The notes under the pieces are model-generated. The model did no database searches. It saw only the letters and a list, made by a program, of their open reading frames with translations, and was not told the origin of the DNA. The translations under genes and the position numbers were made by a program. From Tachypleus tridentatus (Eukaryota; Arthropoda; Merostomata; Xiphosura; Limulidae), in NCBI RefSeq assembly GCF_004210375.1, contig NC_134831.1:45170035-45234034 (forward strand): a stretch of 64,000 nt of DNA. Reading direction: 5' to 3'. Positions 38,222 to 48,379 of the stretch are shown in pieces. The first letter of the stretch is position 1; each line of letters begins with the position of its first letter.

Positions 38222-38471
38222 AGTCGGCAGAGCTCAGACATTTTATTGTGCAGCCTCTGGTGAACAAAGCTCAGATAGTTTAATGTGTGACCTCTGATGC
38301 ACACAGCTGAGATAGTTTGTGTGCCCTCTGGTGAACAAAGTTCAGACAGTTTAATCTGTGACCTCTGATGCACACAGCTGAGATAGTTTATTGTGTGCCC
38401 TCTGGTGGGCAGAGCTCCAATAGTTTATTATGTGCCCTCTGCTGGATAGAGCTTAGATAGTTTATTGTGTT
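38222..38471. repeat. 37-bp tandem repeat, about 7 copies
   Basis: The unit is about gtgccctctggtgaacaaag followed by ctcagatagtttattgt. Two alternating variants, with 'tgatgcacacagctgag' or 'tggtgaacaaagttcag', suggest a 74-bp higher-order unit in the middle. Confidence 0.85.
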
Positions 38472-39331
38472 GCTTTGAGCTAAAACAAACACTTAAATTC
38501 ATCTTGTTTGGCTTGACATGAGTTGTTACCATATCAAGGCTGAGGGTAACGTATCGGTAGCGACTTTACTCTATTTTACCCTATAGCGTAAAAGGTGATA
38601 ATAATTCCACACAACTGGATAATGGTAAATAAAACAGCTTGCGACTGTATTCTTAATTGGTCACCTCATTGAACATGTTATTATTGCACACTATTGTAAC
38701 TGTTTATTTATCTTAACTAAAATGTTATAGAAAATCAGAATTTGTTTCGTGACACATCACTTGTAATTCATTATCGTGCCTTAAATATTATTTGGGAAGC
38801 ACTGGTCTAGGAGTTATTTGCTTCTAAACAGATCTTTTATAGAAATAAAGCTAGACTGTAACAGATATACTATTATACATTTATTTTAATATCGATGTTT
38901 GTGTAAGTGAAATTTATATTTAAAAATGCGCGTAAATTATACTGATAAATGTGTATTGCGAAAATCCCATCTATTCACTAACTTTATAGAAGATTCTCGA
39001 ATGTAAGGATCAGCAATGTACAATGTATGTACAATACTAGTGAGTGCCAGTATTGTTGTTAACTGAACTTTCCAGAACCTCGCCTTATAGTTTATAAACC
39101 GACGTGCTAAGAGACAGTATATATATATATATATGTTGGTTCCATACAGGTGGTATAATATAAACTTCGGAAGCTACAACGGCGGTTAATACTTATTAAT
39201 CGGGAAACTAAAGATATATGATCAGGAACTTTATAGATTTCAAACATTACAAACCGTTTAACTTCAATGAATTAACTTCGGATGTTAGTATTTCAACAAG
39301 AACATTGTAAAACTTCAGCGGAAAAACTCAC

Positions 39332-39487
39332 ATGCGAGGCAGCTAGCTAGCTTTTCCTTAAGTAATGTGTGCCTACGTATCAACACAGAATTAATTTGCT
39401 CATCGTAAGCCGTTGATAAAATATTTAGTTCCAGACCAAATAGAAGACTCAGTATTGTTTGTAAAACTTTTATACTTAAATGAATAT
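39332..39487 (-). CDS. possible internal exon of an unrecognised gene
   Basis: Open for 51 codons between an acceptor 'ctgttattacag' and a strong donor CAT/gtgagt, phase 1 at both ends. The product IHLSIKVLQTILSLLFGLEL, then NILSTAYDEQINSVLIRRH and TLLKEKLASCLA, looks helical. It could be part of the same minus-strand gene as the exon chain at 47,607-45,988, but no exon linking them was found. Confidence 0.35.
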
Positions 39488-39961
39488 CTGTAATAACAGT
39501 TATTATAAAGCGTATTACTGTTTGTATATTAAAGTATACGTGTGTTAAGAAGTGAAAATTGTGTATATCAAGCTTGTTGACATATATCACAAAGTTGATA
39601 CACATTGACATTCCATTAACTTATAAATAAAAATAAAACTTTCCGGCTATTTGAAATCGTAATATGTAATATAATAAATCGCAGACTCGTCTGAGATAAA
39701 TTATAATACGTAACAAGACGTATGTATAAGTTTGAGGTTGGATGTACTTTTGATATTCAGATAACAAAAACATTATTGCAACACCACAAAAAATTCTTAT
39801 ATTAGTACATTTCTTTCTTGGGCTTTACTTTTTAAATGAACGATTTTCAATCTCTTTAGCCTGTAACATATAGTTAACAACCAATCAAAAGCCGAATCCA
39901 AATATAAGCAAATCAATAATAAATGGAATCCCAGATGTACTCTAACAATGTGGTTTCATTT

Positions 39962-40291
39962 ATTTCACTGATATTTATCAATTATTCAATATTAAAGTTT
40001 ATGGACAACACCATGCAAGATTGTCGAACTATCTATAAACAAGTCTGGCGAATTTGGTTGAAGATGATAAAAAATGAACGTCTTATTCTATCTACTTTTA
40101 TTTTGCCTAATGACGTTGGGTTAGAAGCGATATCTCACTATAGAAATCTGTTCAGTTACAAACCACACACTGAAGAAAAACCCAGAAAAATAACACGTTC
40201 AACATCCGTCGACAAAGAGACATTTCCTGCGGAAAATGCAAAACAGGAAACGGAAGTACGACTGAGAACAACTTCAACACTTTATCTTTAA
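39962..40291 (+). CDS. possible terminal exon of an unrecognised gene
   Basis: An open frame ending in TAA. Its C-terminal half, including NDVGLEAISHYRNLFSYKPH and KETFPAENAKQETEVRLR, has mixed, coding-like composition. The frame opens at 39923 directly after a stop, so an acceptor inside (for example near 39995) would be needed. No upstream exon was identified. It may equally be a chance frame. Confidence 0.25.
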   Translation: MSLIFINYSILKFMDNTMQDCRTIYKQVWRIWLKMIKNERLILSTFILPNDVGLEAISHYRNLFSYKPHTEEKPRKITRSTSVDKETFPAENAKQETEVRLRTTSTLYL

Positions 40292-40307
40292 ACTGTTCAA
40301 CAATTTT

Positions 40308-40535
40308 TGTTTGTTTGTTTTTAATTTCGCTCACATCTACACGAGTACTATCTGAGCTAGCCGTCTCTAATTTAGCAGTGTAAGACTAGAGGAAAGGCAG
40401 ATAGTCATCACCATCCACCGCCAACTCTAGAGCTACTCTTTAACCAACGAATAGTGGGATTGACTGATACTTATAACGTCCCCTGATTTTAATATTGTAA
40501 ATCCATAAACTTACTGCTGTGCCATCAGAGGGCGG
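40308..40535 (-). repeat. chimeric SINE: family A body joined to a family B/C head
   Basis: From 40308 to about 40483 it follows family A in reverse, to 'gattgactgatacttataac'. It then switches to 'ctgattttaatattgtaaat' and 'actgctgtgccatcagaggg', which is the head end of families B and C. The switch is sharp. Confidence 0.65.
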
Positions 40536-40654
40536 CATCTTTTGTTAATAACGTTGAACGTTTTGCATCTATTTAGATTCATTGGCAAATGAATAGGAAA
40601 TATTATAAAGTTAAGATTTTGTTTCTCTCGAGTGCTAACTCTCTGGAAAAAAAA

Positions 40655-41025
40655 AATTAAGTTTCGTGTATTCGCCCTAAATTACACAAGGACTATCTGA
40701 GCAAAGTGTGCGTGTTTTCTTATAGCAAAGCCAAATCGGGCTATTTACTGAGCCCACCGAGGGGAATCGAACCCCTGATTTTAAGCGTTGTAAATCCGTA
40801 GACATACCGCTGTACTAGCGGGGTCCTCTGAGCATTGTCATGTACAATTTTAGAACTGGCAAACCAGAGGGAAGGCAGCTGGTCAGTAGCTCTAATCGTC
40901 AGCTCTTGAGCTACTCAAACCCAATACCTATGTTTCAGTGGCAGGCTTGAGGGCTAACAAAGTTAACATTCAGATTGTGATTTCATAACACGGTTAATAT
41001 ACCGCGTAGCTTCGCGCTTAAAAGA
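40655..41025 (-). repeat. old SINE family A copy carrying a nested family B SINE
   Basis: Diverged family A tail at 40655-40704 ('ttacacaaggactatctgag') and body at 40827-41025 ('aggcagctggtcagtagc') are separated by the family B copy at 40705-40826. The 8-bp tctgagca flanks the insert on both sides. Confidence 0.65.
40705..40826 (-). repeat. SINE family B (nested)
   Basis: Well preserved: 'tatagcaaagccaaatcggg', 'ggggaatcgaacccctgatt', 'ccgctgtactagcggggtcc'. The tctgagca duplication suggests insertion into the older SINE. Confidence 0.8.
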
Positions 41026-41778
41026 AACAAACATCTTAATTAATGGGATAATGAGATTTAACTGCAACTTCTATAATATACCTACGACATTACATTGTGG
41101 GGCGAAACTTCAGCCAAGAACCATTTGATGTGCTGACCGGTATGCTAACGAACAGGCTTCGTCCGGTCTCTCATGAAGAGAAAAAAGATACTAAAATAAC
41201 ACATTACAGTTTTATGATGTAATTAAACGACAGAATGAAAAAAAAAACACGTAAATATATTAATACATATACACACATGCACGCATAAGTTACTGAAACG
41301 ATAGTTGATAAATGCAAGAAGTTACTAAACATATGTTCAAGTACACTTCATAATTAAATTTGTATCGGTTATTTGTCGTACCATATCAGTTGCACTCAGA
41401 TAACGCATTATATAACTCAGATTAAGCTGGGAATCCACACTTAGCTTAATAACTGAGTTGTGAAAGAAGACTGTTCGCTTCCTTTCACCCAGTTTAAAAG
41501 TTTATTCAGTTATCTGGGTAAGTAACAATCAAACGTTTGTCTGATTTCTCGTTCCGTACCAAACGAATAAAGGCTCATTTTACTTTTGAGGTGTCGCTAG
41601 ACACTAGCACATTGGGCCTGCACCCTTATCCTATTTGACATTATTCTGAATCGTCAGTTTGTGACTTGAAAAATGAGACGAGAAAACAATGATACTCGAA
41701 CACAAAATTCCCACGCCTGTGGGCCCAAGCTCCGAATCTTTCGAGCACTTAACAACGTCTCTGGCCAAACCTCGCCAG
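41026..41778. other. intergenic, no recognised feature
   Basis: No supported gene or repeat. A 77-codon frame overlapping 41673-41906 runs into a SINE and is not credible as a gene. Confidence 0.35.
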
Positions 41779-41881
41779 TAGAGTGTTTTTTTTTTCCCCC
41801 CCATAGTAAAACCACGTCAGGCTATCTGCTGTGTTCGCTGACTGGAATTGAGCCGCTGATTTTAGTGTTCTTCCACCAGGG
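41779..41881 (-). repeat. SINE family B with target duplication
   Basis: An 11-bp duplication aacctcgccag flanks it (41768-41778 and 41882-41892). The body is 'aaccacgtcaggctatctgc' with a short head; a homopolymer run of T then C forms the tail. Confidence 0.8.
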
Positions 41882-42156
41882 AACCTCGCCAGAATACGTA
41901 AAGTGAGATGTTAGGCAATAAACGAAAGAAACATTTTTTTTTAATTTTATTTTTTACTGGAGATAAAGTCGTATGTTTTGAATGTAAAATCCAATCCAAT
42001 CCGTGTTCTGATTTTGGAATGAAAGAGAAAACAACTGATAGATAACAATAAAAACATTTTTTGAGACTTCGAAATGTTACACATCGAAATAGCTTTTAGT
42101 CACTTAAGTCACTGTCACAGTGAAAAATAAACTCATCTCCTAGTACTAACTTTATC

Positions 42157-42404
42157 GGCCCGGCATGGCCAGGTGGTTAGGACGCTCGACTCGTAATCTG
42201 AGGGTCCCTGTTACACCAAACTTACTCACCCTTCCAGTCCTGAGGTCGTTATAATAAATTGTTAATCGTATTATTCGGGGGGGGGGGATAAACGAGTATT
42301 CCAAGAGTTGACAATGGGTGGTGATGAATGATAAATTAGGAGAGGCTAGCGCAGATATCCCTCGAGTAACTTTGTCCGAAATTCAAAAACAAACAAACAA
42401 CAAA
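42157..42404 (+). repeat. SINE family A
   Basis: The head 'ggcccggcatggccaggtgg' is intact, the B-box region is partly deleted, a ten-base G run lies near 42278, and the tail ends gaaattcaaaaacaaacaaa. Confidence 0.85.
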
Positions 42405-42994
42405 ATTTATTTCTAGGCGTATGATTAAAAAAAAAGAAAGGACATGTTAATACTTTCTTATTCATATTGAAATGGTGGCATCAGATTTCAATCTCACGTG
42501 GCAATGTTCTACGGCAGTGCTTCTCAACCATTTCCTATATCATTCATCACTACAGCTCGTCCACTCCAGTTTTAAAAAGACAAAATATTAGTAAATTAAA
42601 ATGCAAAATTCGTACTATTACTTATATCTATACATCAGACCACAACTAGAATGAATACAACAAAACCACGAGCACAAATTAAATGCATTTAGCAAACTAC
42701 AACTAGAATAACTAATAATAACTAATGGTTTATTTGCTCTTGAATTTATTGTATAATATTCTTTCACTATGGCACTGATCTCATTAACCACTGGATGAAC
42801 CAATTCAACCAGATGGGAAGCACTGCTCTAAAAAACAGCTCCTGTGTCCATAACCAGGAAAAAAACGTAATAAAGCTGTTTCATTTAACTAAACAAAATT
42901 TAATTGATCCGGGATTAAAGAATTCTTTTATTTTTATAGGGGAAAAATAGCAGGAAACGCCTAGTCTATTATTTGGATATATTTTTTGGTTTTT

Positions 42995-43245
42995 GTTAGG
43001 GCGCTCTATTCGCAATTTGCGGGTCATGCAATCGAAATTTCATCACCGAATATGCTCGCCTTTTCAGCCGTGGAACGTTACGATGTTATGGTCAATCCGC
43101 TATTCGTTAGTACAGAGTAGTATAAGGGCTAACAATTCGTGGTGTTGCCCAGCTGCCTTTTCTCTAGTTTATAACTTCAAAAATTGGGACGAGTTGCACA
43201 GATGGCCTTCTAGTAGTTTTGGGTGAAACTCAACAAATAAATAAA
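42995..43245 (+). repeat. SINE family A, old copy
   Basis: Diverged but colinear: 'agggcgctctattcgcaatt', 'gcctttucagccgtgg'-like segment (43049-43074), 'gtcaatccgctattcgttag', and a tail ending 'gtgaaactcaacaaat'. Confidence 0.6.
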
Positions 43246-44002
43246 CTAAAGGTTTTATCTGCTATCATACAAAGAGTCTGGGAAACGTTGGTCGTATCTT
43301 CGAAATTGTGACTGGAATAATAAGTGATTAAAGTCAGCGACACCAGCTATAACTTCTTAAAGAAAAAAAATATATGCGTTTTTGATAAATTTTTAAGACC
43401 AGTTTACGGTACACTTATATGTGTACCCATCATATTACACACTGCCACTAAAAAACGTCCAGGGGCTCAAATGTTCAGAAACGAGCATTATTTTTACTAA
43501 AGTTGTAATTCGCGTTACTTTTTAAACTCTCAAACTGTGTTTATATTTGTTTAATTGGATTATTAAAGAAATACACACTATTACTCATATCGTGCATATA
43601 GCTCTAACTCACCTGTATCTTATCTATTAAAGGTACTTCAGCTGGTTTTCAACAAAAGAAGCGTGCAAGTGGGCTTCATGAAGTAACGATGAATGTACCA
43701 CGAAGCGCTACTGTGACCACTTAAGTTAGGTGTAGCGGTCGATCAAAGTGTCGTCATTGGCGGTAGTGGTCACGTTGTCACAAGGATAAGGGGAAATAGA
43801 CTTTACCTACGCTCTCATTCCATGCCATTATAATTTATAGATCAGATATTAGACTAAACACCACCTACCGTCAAATTATTTTGAGTATTTTGGTAGCTAT
43901 GCTGGTACAAATATAGTTTTGTAAATGTATATAAGAAAAGACGTATTAAGTGTAAAGTTATTGTTTTTTAACCTACGAGGGTATTTTAAGTTGAAACTTG
44001 TT

Positions 44003-44110
44003 CGTTTGTATTTAAGCACAAAGTTAAACAAAGGGTTATCTGTGCTCTGCTCACCACGGCTATCGAAACTTGGGTTTTAGCAGACATAGCGCTTTACCAC
44101 TGGGAACAAA
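44003..44110 (-). repeat. SINE family C
   Basis: 'gtatttaagcacaaagttaa', 'ctgtgctctgctcaccacgg', 'atcgaaacttgggttttagc', ending 'ctttaccactggga'. Confidence 0.7.
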
Positions 44111-44247
44111 TAGAAGCAAAAAAATACAGTCTAAAGACGAATAAAAAGGTCACGGGTGTGTCCTACCTCTTAAGGCAAAAATCGAAGGTCTCGAAGTGTG
44201 TTTGATAGAAACTTCCACGCAAGTAAATTATCATTAGGATTTGTCTC

Positions 44248-44513
44248 TTTCTGAATTTCGCACCAAGCTACACGAGGGCTATCTGCGCTAGTCGTCCCTA
44301 ATTTAGGAGTGTAAGACTAGAGAGAAGGCAGCTAGTCATCACCACTCACCGCCAACTCTTGGGCTACTCTTTTGCTAGTGAATAGTGGTACTGATTGTCA
44401 CATTATAATGCCCCCATGGCTGAAAGAGAGAGCATGTTTGGTGTGACGGAGATTCGAACCTGTGACCCTCAGATTACGAGTCCAGCACCCTAACCACCTG
44501 GCCGTGTCGGGTC
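44248..44513 (-). repeat. SINE family A
   Basis: Complete, from 'ctgaatttcgcaccaagcta' to 'cacctggccgtgtcgggtc', with B box 'gagattcgaacctgtgac'. Confidence 0.88.
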
Positions 44514-44883
44514 TATCACTAAGGACGCTTCAGGTAACTCTACTTTGTCCTGTTCTTGAAAGATAGCACTTGCATTTGAAAAAAGTTAAGAAAAAGTACC
44601 TTTACAGTCCATATAAAAATAAAACATATATTTTATTTTATATTTACCTGAAATGTAACGGTAGAATTTTATTAACTTTTATCACAATATCTAAATGCCT
44701 CCAGTATACATTACAAATTTTGAAAGACAAAAAAAAAATTCCATTTCAAGGAAACATATAGTCAAGTTAGTTCTCGATAAAAGATACATCAGGTCAGAAT
44801 ACTCTGTCCTGTGCATCATTTAGACTTTTGCACTTCAGGGAAACGTGCATCTCAGTTAGTTTCCACTAAAGATGTTTCATAGG

Positions 44884-45155
44884 GGCCCGGCATGGCCTAG
44901 CGCGTTAAGGCGTGCGCTTCGTAATCTGAGGGTCGCGGTTTCGCGCCCGAGTCGCGCCAAACATGCTCACCCTCCCAGCCGTGGGGGCGTTATAAAGTGA
45001 CGGTCAATCCCACTATTCGTTGGTAAAGAGTAGCCCAAGAGTTGGCAGTGGGTGGTGATGACTAGCTGCCTTCCCTCTAGTCTTACACTGCTAAATTATG
45101 GACGGCTGGCACAGATAGCCCTCGAGTAGCTTTGTGCGAAATTCCAAAACAAACG
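44884..45155 (+). repeat. SINE family A
   Basis: Complete, from 'gcccggcatggcctagcgcg' to 'tttgtgcgaaattccaaaac'. Flanking ttcata on both sides is a possible short duplication. It belongs to the subtype with a cgcgttaaggcgtgcg head. Confidence 0.88.
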
Positions 45156-45547
45156 TCTTCATAAGCGCACAGAAACCCGAGTGTGCAAGGCCTCCAAGTC
45201 TCAACGTATTGTAAAAAAATTATTGTGACAGGTGCATTTCAGGGAAGTTTAAAGTTAATTTCCCTCCAAATCCGGCATCTGAAACTAGGTAGAGATTTAC
45301 AAAACATATTAAAACAAAGTGAAAGGGAAGTACTAAACAAGAAATATTTTTTATACTGGGTTTAATTAAAATATAAGTATTTACTCATGAGTTTCACGTT
45401 AGATAATTTGTTTCTACCAGGAATGGCACTATTCCATTAAAATAATTTTTACATTTGGCATGCATGTTTACGAAGCTGCTTTACAACCTGTATGTGACCC
45501 AGTAGAAAAAATATTACGGCCCGATAATGGACCATTCGCGGTTCTTT

Positions 45548-45660
45548 TCCCGGTGGAATAGCGTTAAGTCTTCGAATTTACAACGCTAGTACTGGAGGTT
45601 CGATTCCCATCACTGGACACAGCAAATAGCCGAATGCGGCTTTGCTTTAAAAAAACAAAC
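45548..45660 (+). repeat. SINE family B
   Basis: 'cccggtggaatagcgttaag', 'ggaggttcgattcccatcac', 'atgcggctttgctttaaaaa'. A tRNA-like B box is clear. Confidence 0.75.
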
Positions 45661-45987
45661 TCAGACACTCCTCTCATAGTGCAGTGGTTGTGAATGGCTT
45701 TCTGCAGTTATAATTCTACTTTAAATGGCGCTATAGCAGTGATAAAATTAATGTCTATAGTATTTAATTTTTGCATTATAAGCCAAATATTTCATATAGA
45801 TAAGTGTTTATTATCTAGCTGCTTAAATATACTTGAAAGGGCAATCAATTTAGGAATAATTTAGCCTTAGCTCTACGTTTTAAATTATAGCACAAATTTA
45901 GAGAAACGTTAATTAGAAACTAACAACTTCTTCATTATAGCTTTCATATCACGAGAGCATGTATTATGCTCAGTTCTTCCATCTCAC

Positions 45988-46045
45988 CTGTTTCGGTGAC
46001 TTATTTTCAGTTCTGTACAGTCCTGGTTCTCCATGAATAATTAAT
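45988..46045 (-). CDS. exon d of the unrecognised gene
   Basis: A weaker acceptor (tttctgaag) but a strong donor AACAG/gtgaga. Encodes LIIHGEPGLYRTENKSPKQ. It is the least certain of the four. Confidence 0.35.
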
Positions 46046-47607
46046 CTTCAGAAATTCATCTTCATGGGTTCCTGGGAATATTGACAATCGACTGTTTTTA
46101 ATGAGGTCTGACTTTTTACACTCAGCAATTTATACAACTGTAGTCAGGTAAGAGGTCTATCGGTCAATTAAAAAAGAAAGGGGGGGACTCGCACTCAGGT
46201 TTATATAAAATGTTGGCAACGCCATCTTCTGGCAATTTATATGATTACTCCCCTGGCAGTAATGAAGTTCGAAAAATCACTACTAAATTCTCCTTTTATA
46301 AATTTATATATATATATGTTTACGGGTCATGTTTTCATATATCAAAGTTTAAAATAAAATTCCTCATAGTTCAAATTACGACGTGGGGAAACATTGAAAT
46401 ATAACTTTAAAGAAGACAAATAATGATTTATAAACATAATGAAAATAATTTTATATAGAAAACGCACTACATATTTCACAAAACATTTGTCTGTGTATGT
46501 GAAAAAGACAGTTCGGTTGAAACTTGTAGTATCTTCTCTAAATAAAATAATTTTCACAAAGTTTAGACACCGGTATTTGTGAAGTTACTACTGAATTAGA
46601 TTAGTGTGTCTGTACATAAGTAAAATAAACCTTAGTAAAAGATGGAGATACTTAAAGAAATGTTACCCAGGCATTAATAAGGATTACCATCTGTCAGAGC
46701 TGACTATGTGCAAGTCTCACGTATGAAACATATATATATATATTTACCGTCTTGAGCTAGTTATGAGCCCAAATCCGTACAACAGGCTGTTTGAACTCTC
46801 ATCATCACAGTGGTTGCATGGTGGTGGTGATCTTGATTCCACACATGATCTGCATAAGTAAAAAATTACTTTACCGTCACTTCTAAAAGGTAAAGTTGTA
46901 TGATAAAGCTTCCATGGATCTAGAAGTTCGCATTTTATAAACCCAAAATATTTTTTATGTTAGAGAAATTTGTTGTTATGGTGGTAAGATGGTAAGAATT
47001 AGATACTCACTGTATGTGTTCGTCCCTGAATATAGTGACGTAAAGTCCATGTACTTGATTTTTTATTTTTCCTGTATATCGTACATATATCCTCTCTGTC
47101 CATGAGAGGTAACTCGTACATCTGGCCAGGAAACTATGGTGTGGTCTCTAAAGAAATTTTTCAAGTTTGAATCATTACATTTTATTTGATTAAATTAATG
47201 TACCAAAACTGATATGACTTTATAACTCAGAGATTTGAATTGTTGGTGTCTTTCTAAAGTACATTTCCTAACAAACCATATGGACCTATTTAGAACTACG
47301 TTCTATATACCAAAATCATAACACGTATTGCCCCATCGTAGAACATCCTTAGAATATACTTTCCTCGTTACAGAAACTGTTTATTTTATTATTCACAGTT
47401 TGTTTCTCACCATCATATATTATAACCACTGGATACGTACTTTGCTATAGTTGTTGGATGTGAAGTATCCTTGGTTGAGTATGAGAGTTATTGATCGTGG
47501 TGGTATAAAATAGTTGCAGTATACAAACACGCTTGCAGAAACAATAGTCGTGTACCTGAATGGATGTACATAACAGGTTGCGAGAAACTCTTCAGCACCA
47601 TCAAAGT
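45988..47607 (-). CDS. unrecognised minus-strand gene, four consecutive exons
   Basis: Four open segments with good splice sites chain in phase: 47607-47441 (enters phase 1, exits 0), 47147-47011 (0 to 2), 46849-46748 (2 to 2) and 46045-45988 (2 to 0). Together they give about 154 residues. Recognisable pieces: FDGAEEFLATCYVHPFRYTT, FVYCNYFIPPRSITLILNQG, then SFLARCTSYLSWTERIYVRY, GLYVTIFRDEHIQSCVES and NHCDDESSNSLLYGFGLI. Eight cysteines suggest an extracellular or secreted domain, but I do not recognise a family. Start and stop exons were not found. The phase chain is the main evidence; individual exons could be wrong. Confidence 0.45.
46748..46849 (-). CDS. exon c of the unrecognised gene
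   Basis: Acceptor 'ttatgcag' and donor ACG/gtaaat. Encodes SCVESRSPPPCNHCDD and SLLYGFGLITSS. The frame agrees with exon b. Confidence 0.45.
47011..47147 (-). CDS. exon b of the unrecognised gene
   Basis: Acceptor 'aaatttctttag' and donor ACA/gtgagt are both strong. Only one frame is open across all 137 bases, and it is the one required by exon a. Confidence 0.5.
47441..47607 (-). CDS. exon a of the unrecognised gene
   Basis: Acceptor 'cataaacag' with a T-rich stretch slightly upstream; donor AAA/gtacgt. Open for 55 codons. It begins with two bases of a split codon, so another exon must lie upstream. Confidence 0.45.
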
Positions 47608-48192
47608 CTGTTTATGTTTGAGCTACAATATTTAAAAAAAATATATATAACTTTTAACAAAACTTAAATGTAATAACTCTCAACAAATTTTATGAGTCAA
47701 CAATACTAACATTATTTTTAACCCGTTCATCTCTTCTTGAAAGTCAAAGATATACTTTTTCTCTGGTCACTGACTTGACAGTCCATTACTTTTCGTCTTG
47801 CAAGTGCTGACACGGTGTCAGCAGAATAAAACTGGCTTATAGTACATGTATTTCATAGTATTGATTCTAGTTTTTGTTGAAAAGGTGCAAGAAATATCCT
47901 CTCTGTTGCTCCTCTAAACCAAACATTTTATGAAACACTGAAAAAACTATGGGTATGAAATTATAGTAATCGAATATTCGAATTTTCAGACATTTTGATG
48001 GCTATTATCATAGTTTTCCTCCATTTACGATAATATCAGGTTTCTGATGGATAAGATAATTTAAAATAAAGTGTCTCTTAAATCCTTTCACGTTGAGAGC
48101 TATAACAGTATAATTTTTATGAACAAGAACTTAAAAATTTGTCACTTGAATTGTATCCTTTAAAATTTGTTTCTTTATCATTAAAATAATGG

Positions 48193-48312
48193 TTTGTTTG
48201 ATTATTGGAAATTAAGTACACAATAGGTTATCTGTTCTCTGTTCACCACGGATATCGAAACTCGGTTTCTAGTGGTGTGAGTCAGCAGACATTCCGCTCT
48301 GCCACTGAGAAT
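48193..48312 (-). repeat. SINE family C
   Basis: 'gaaattaagtacacaatagg', 'tcaccacggatatcgaaact', 'cattccgctctgccactgag'. Confidence 0.7.
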
Positions 48313-48379
48313 CTGAAATAATGGACCACAGAACAGTTTACCTTATGAATATCGGTGTCCTGACCAGTCTGAAATTCAA

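Noticed and set aside
43613-43645. Micro-exon with a strong gtgagt donor on the minus strand
   Set aside because: Its phase does not fit the four-exon chain, and the product would be only about nine residues.
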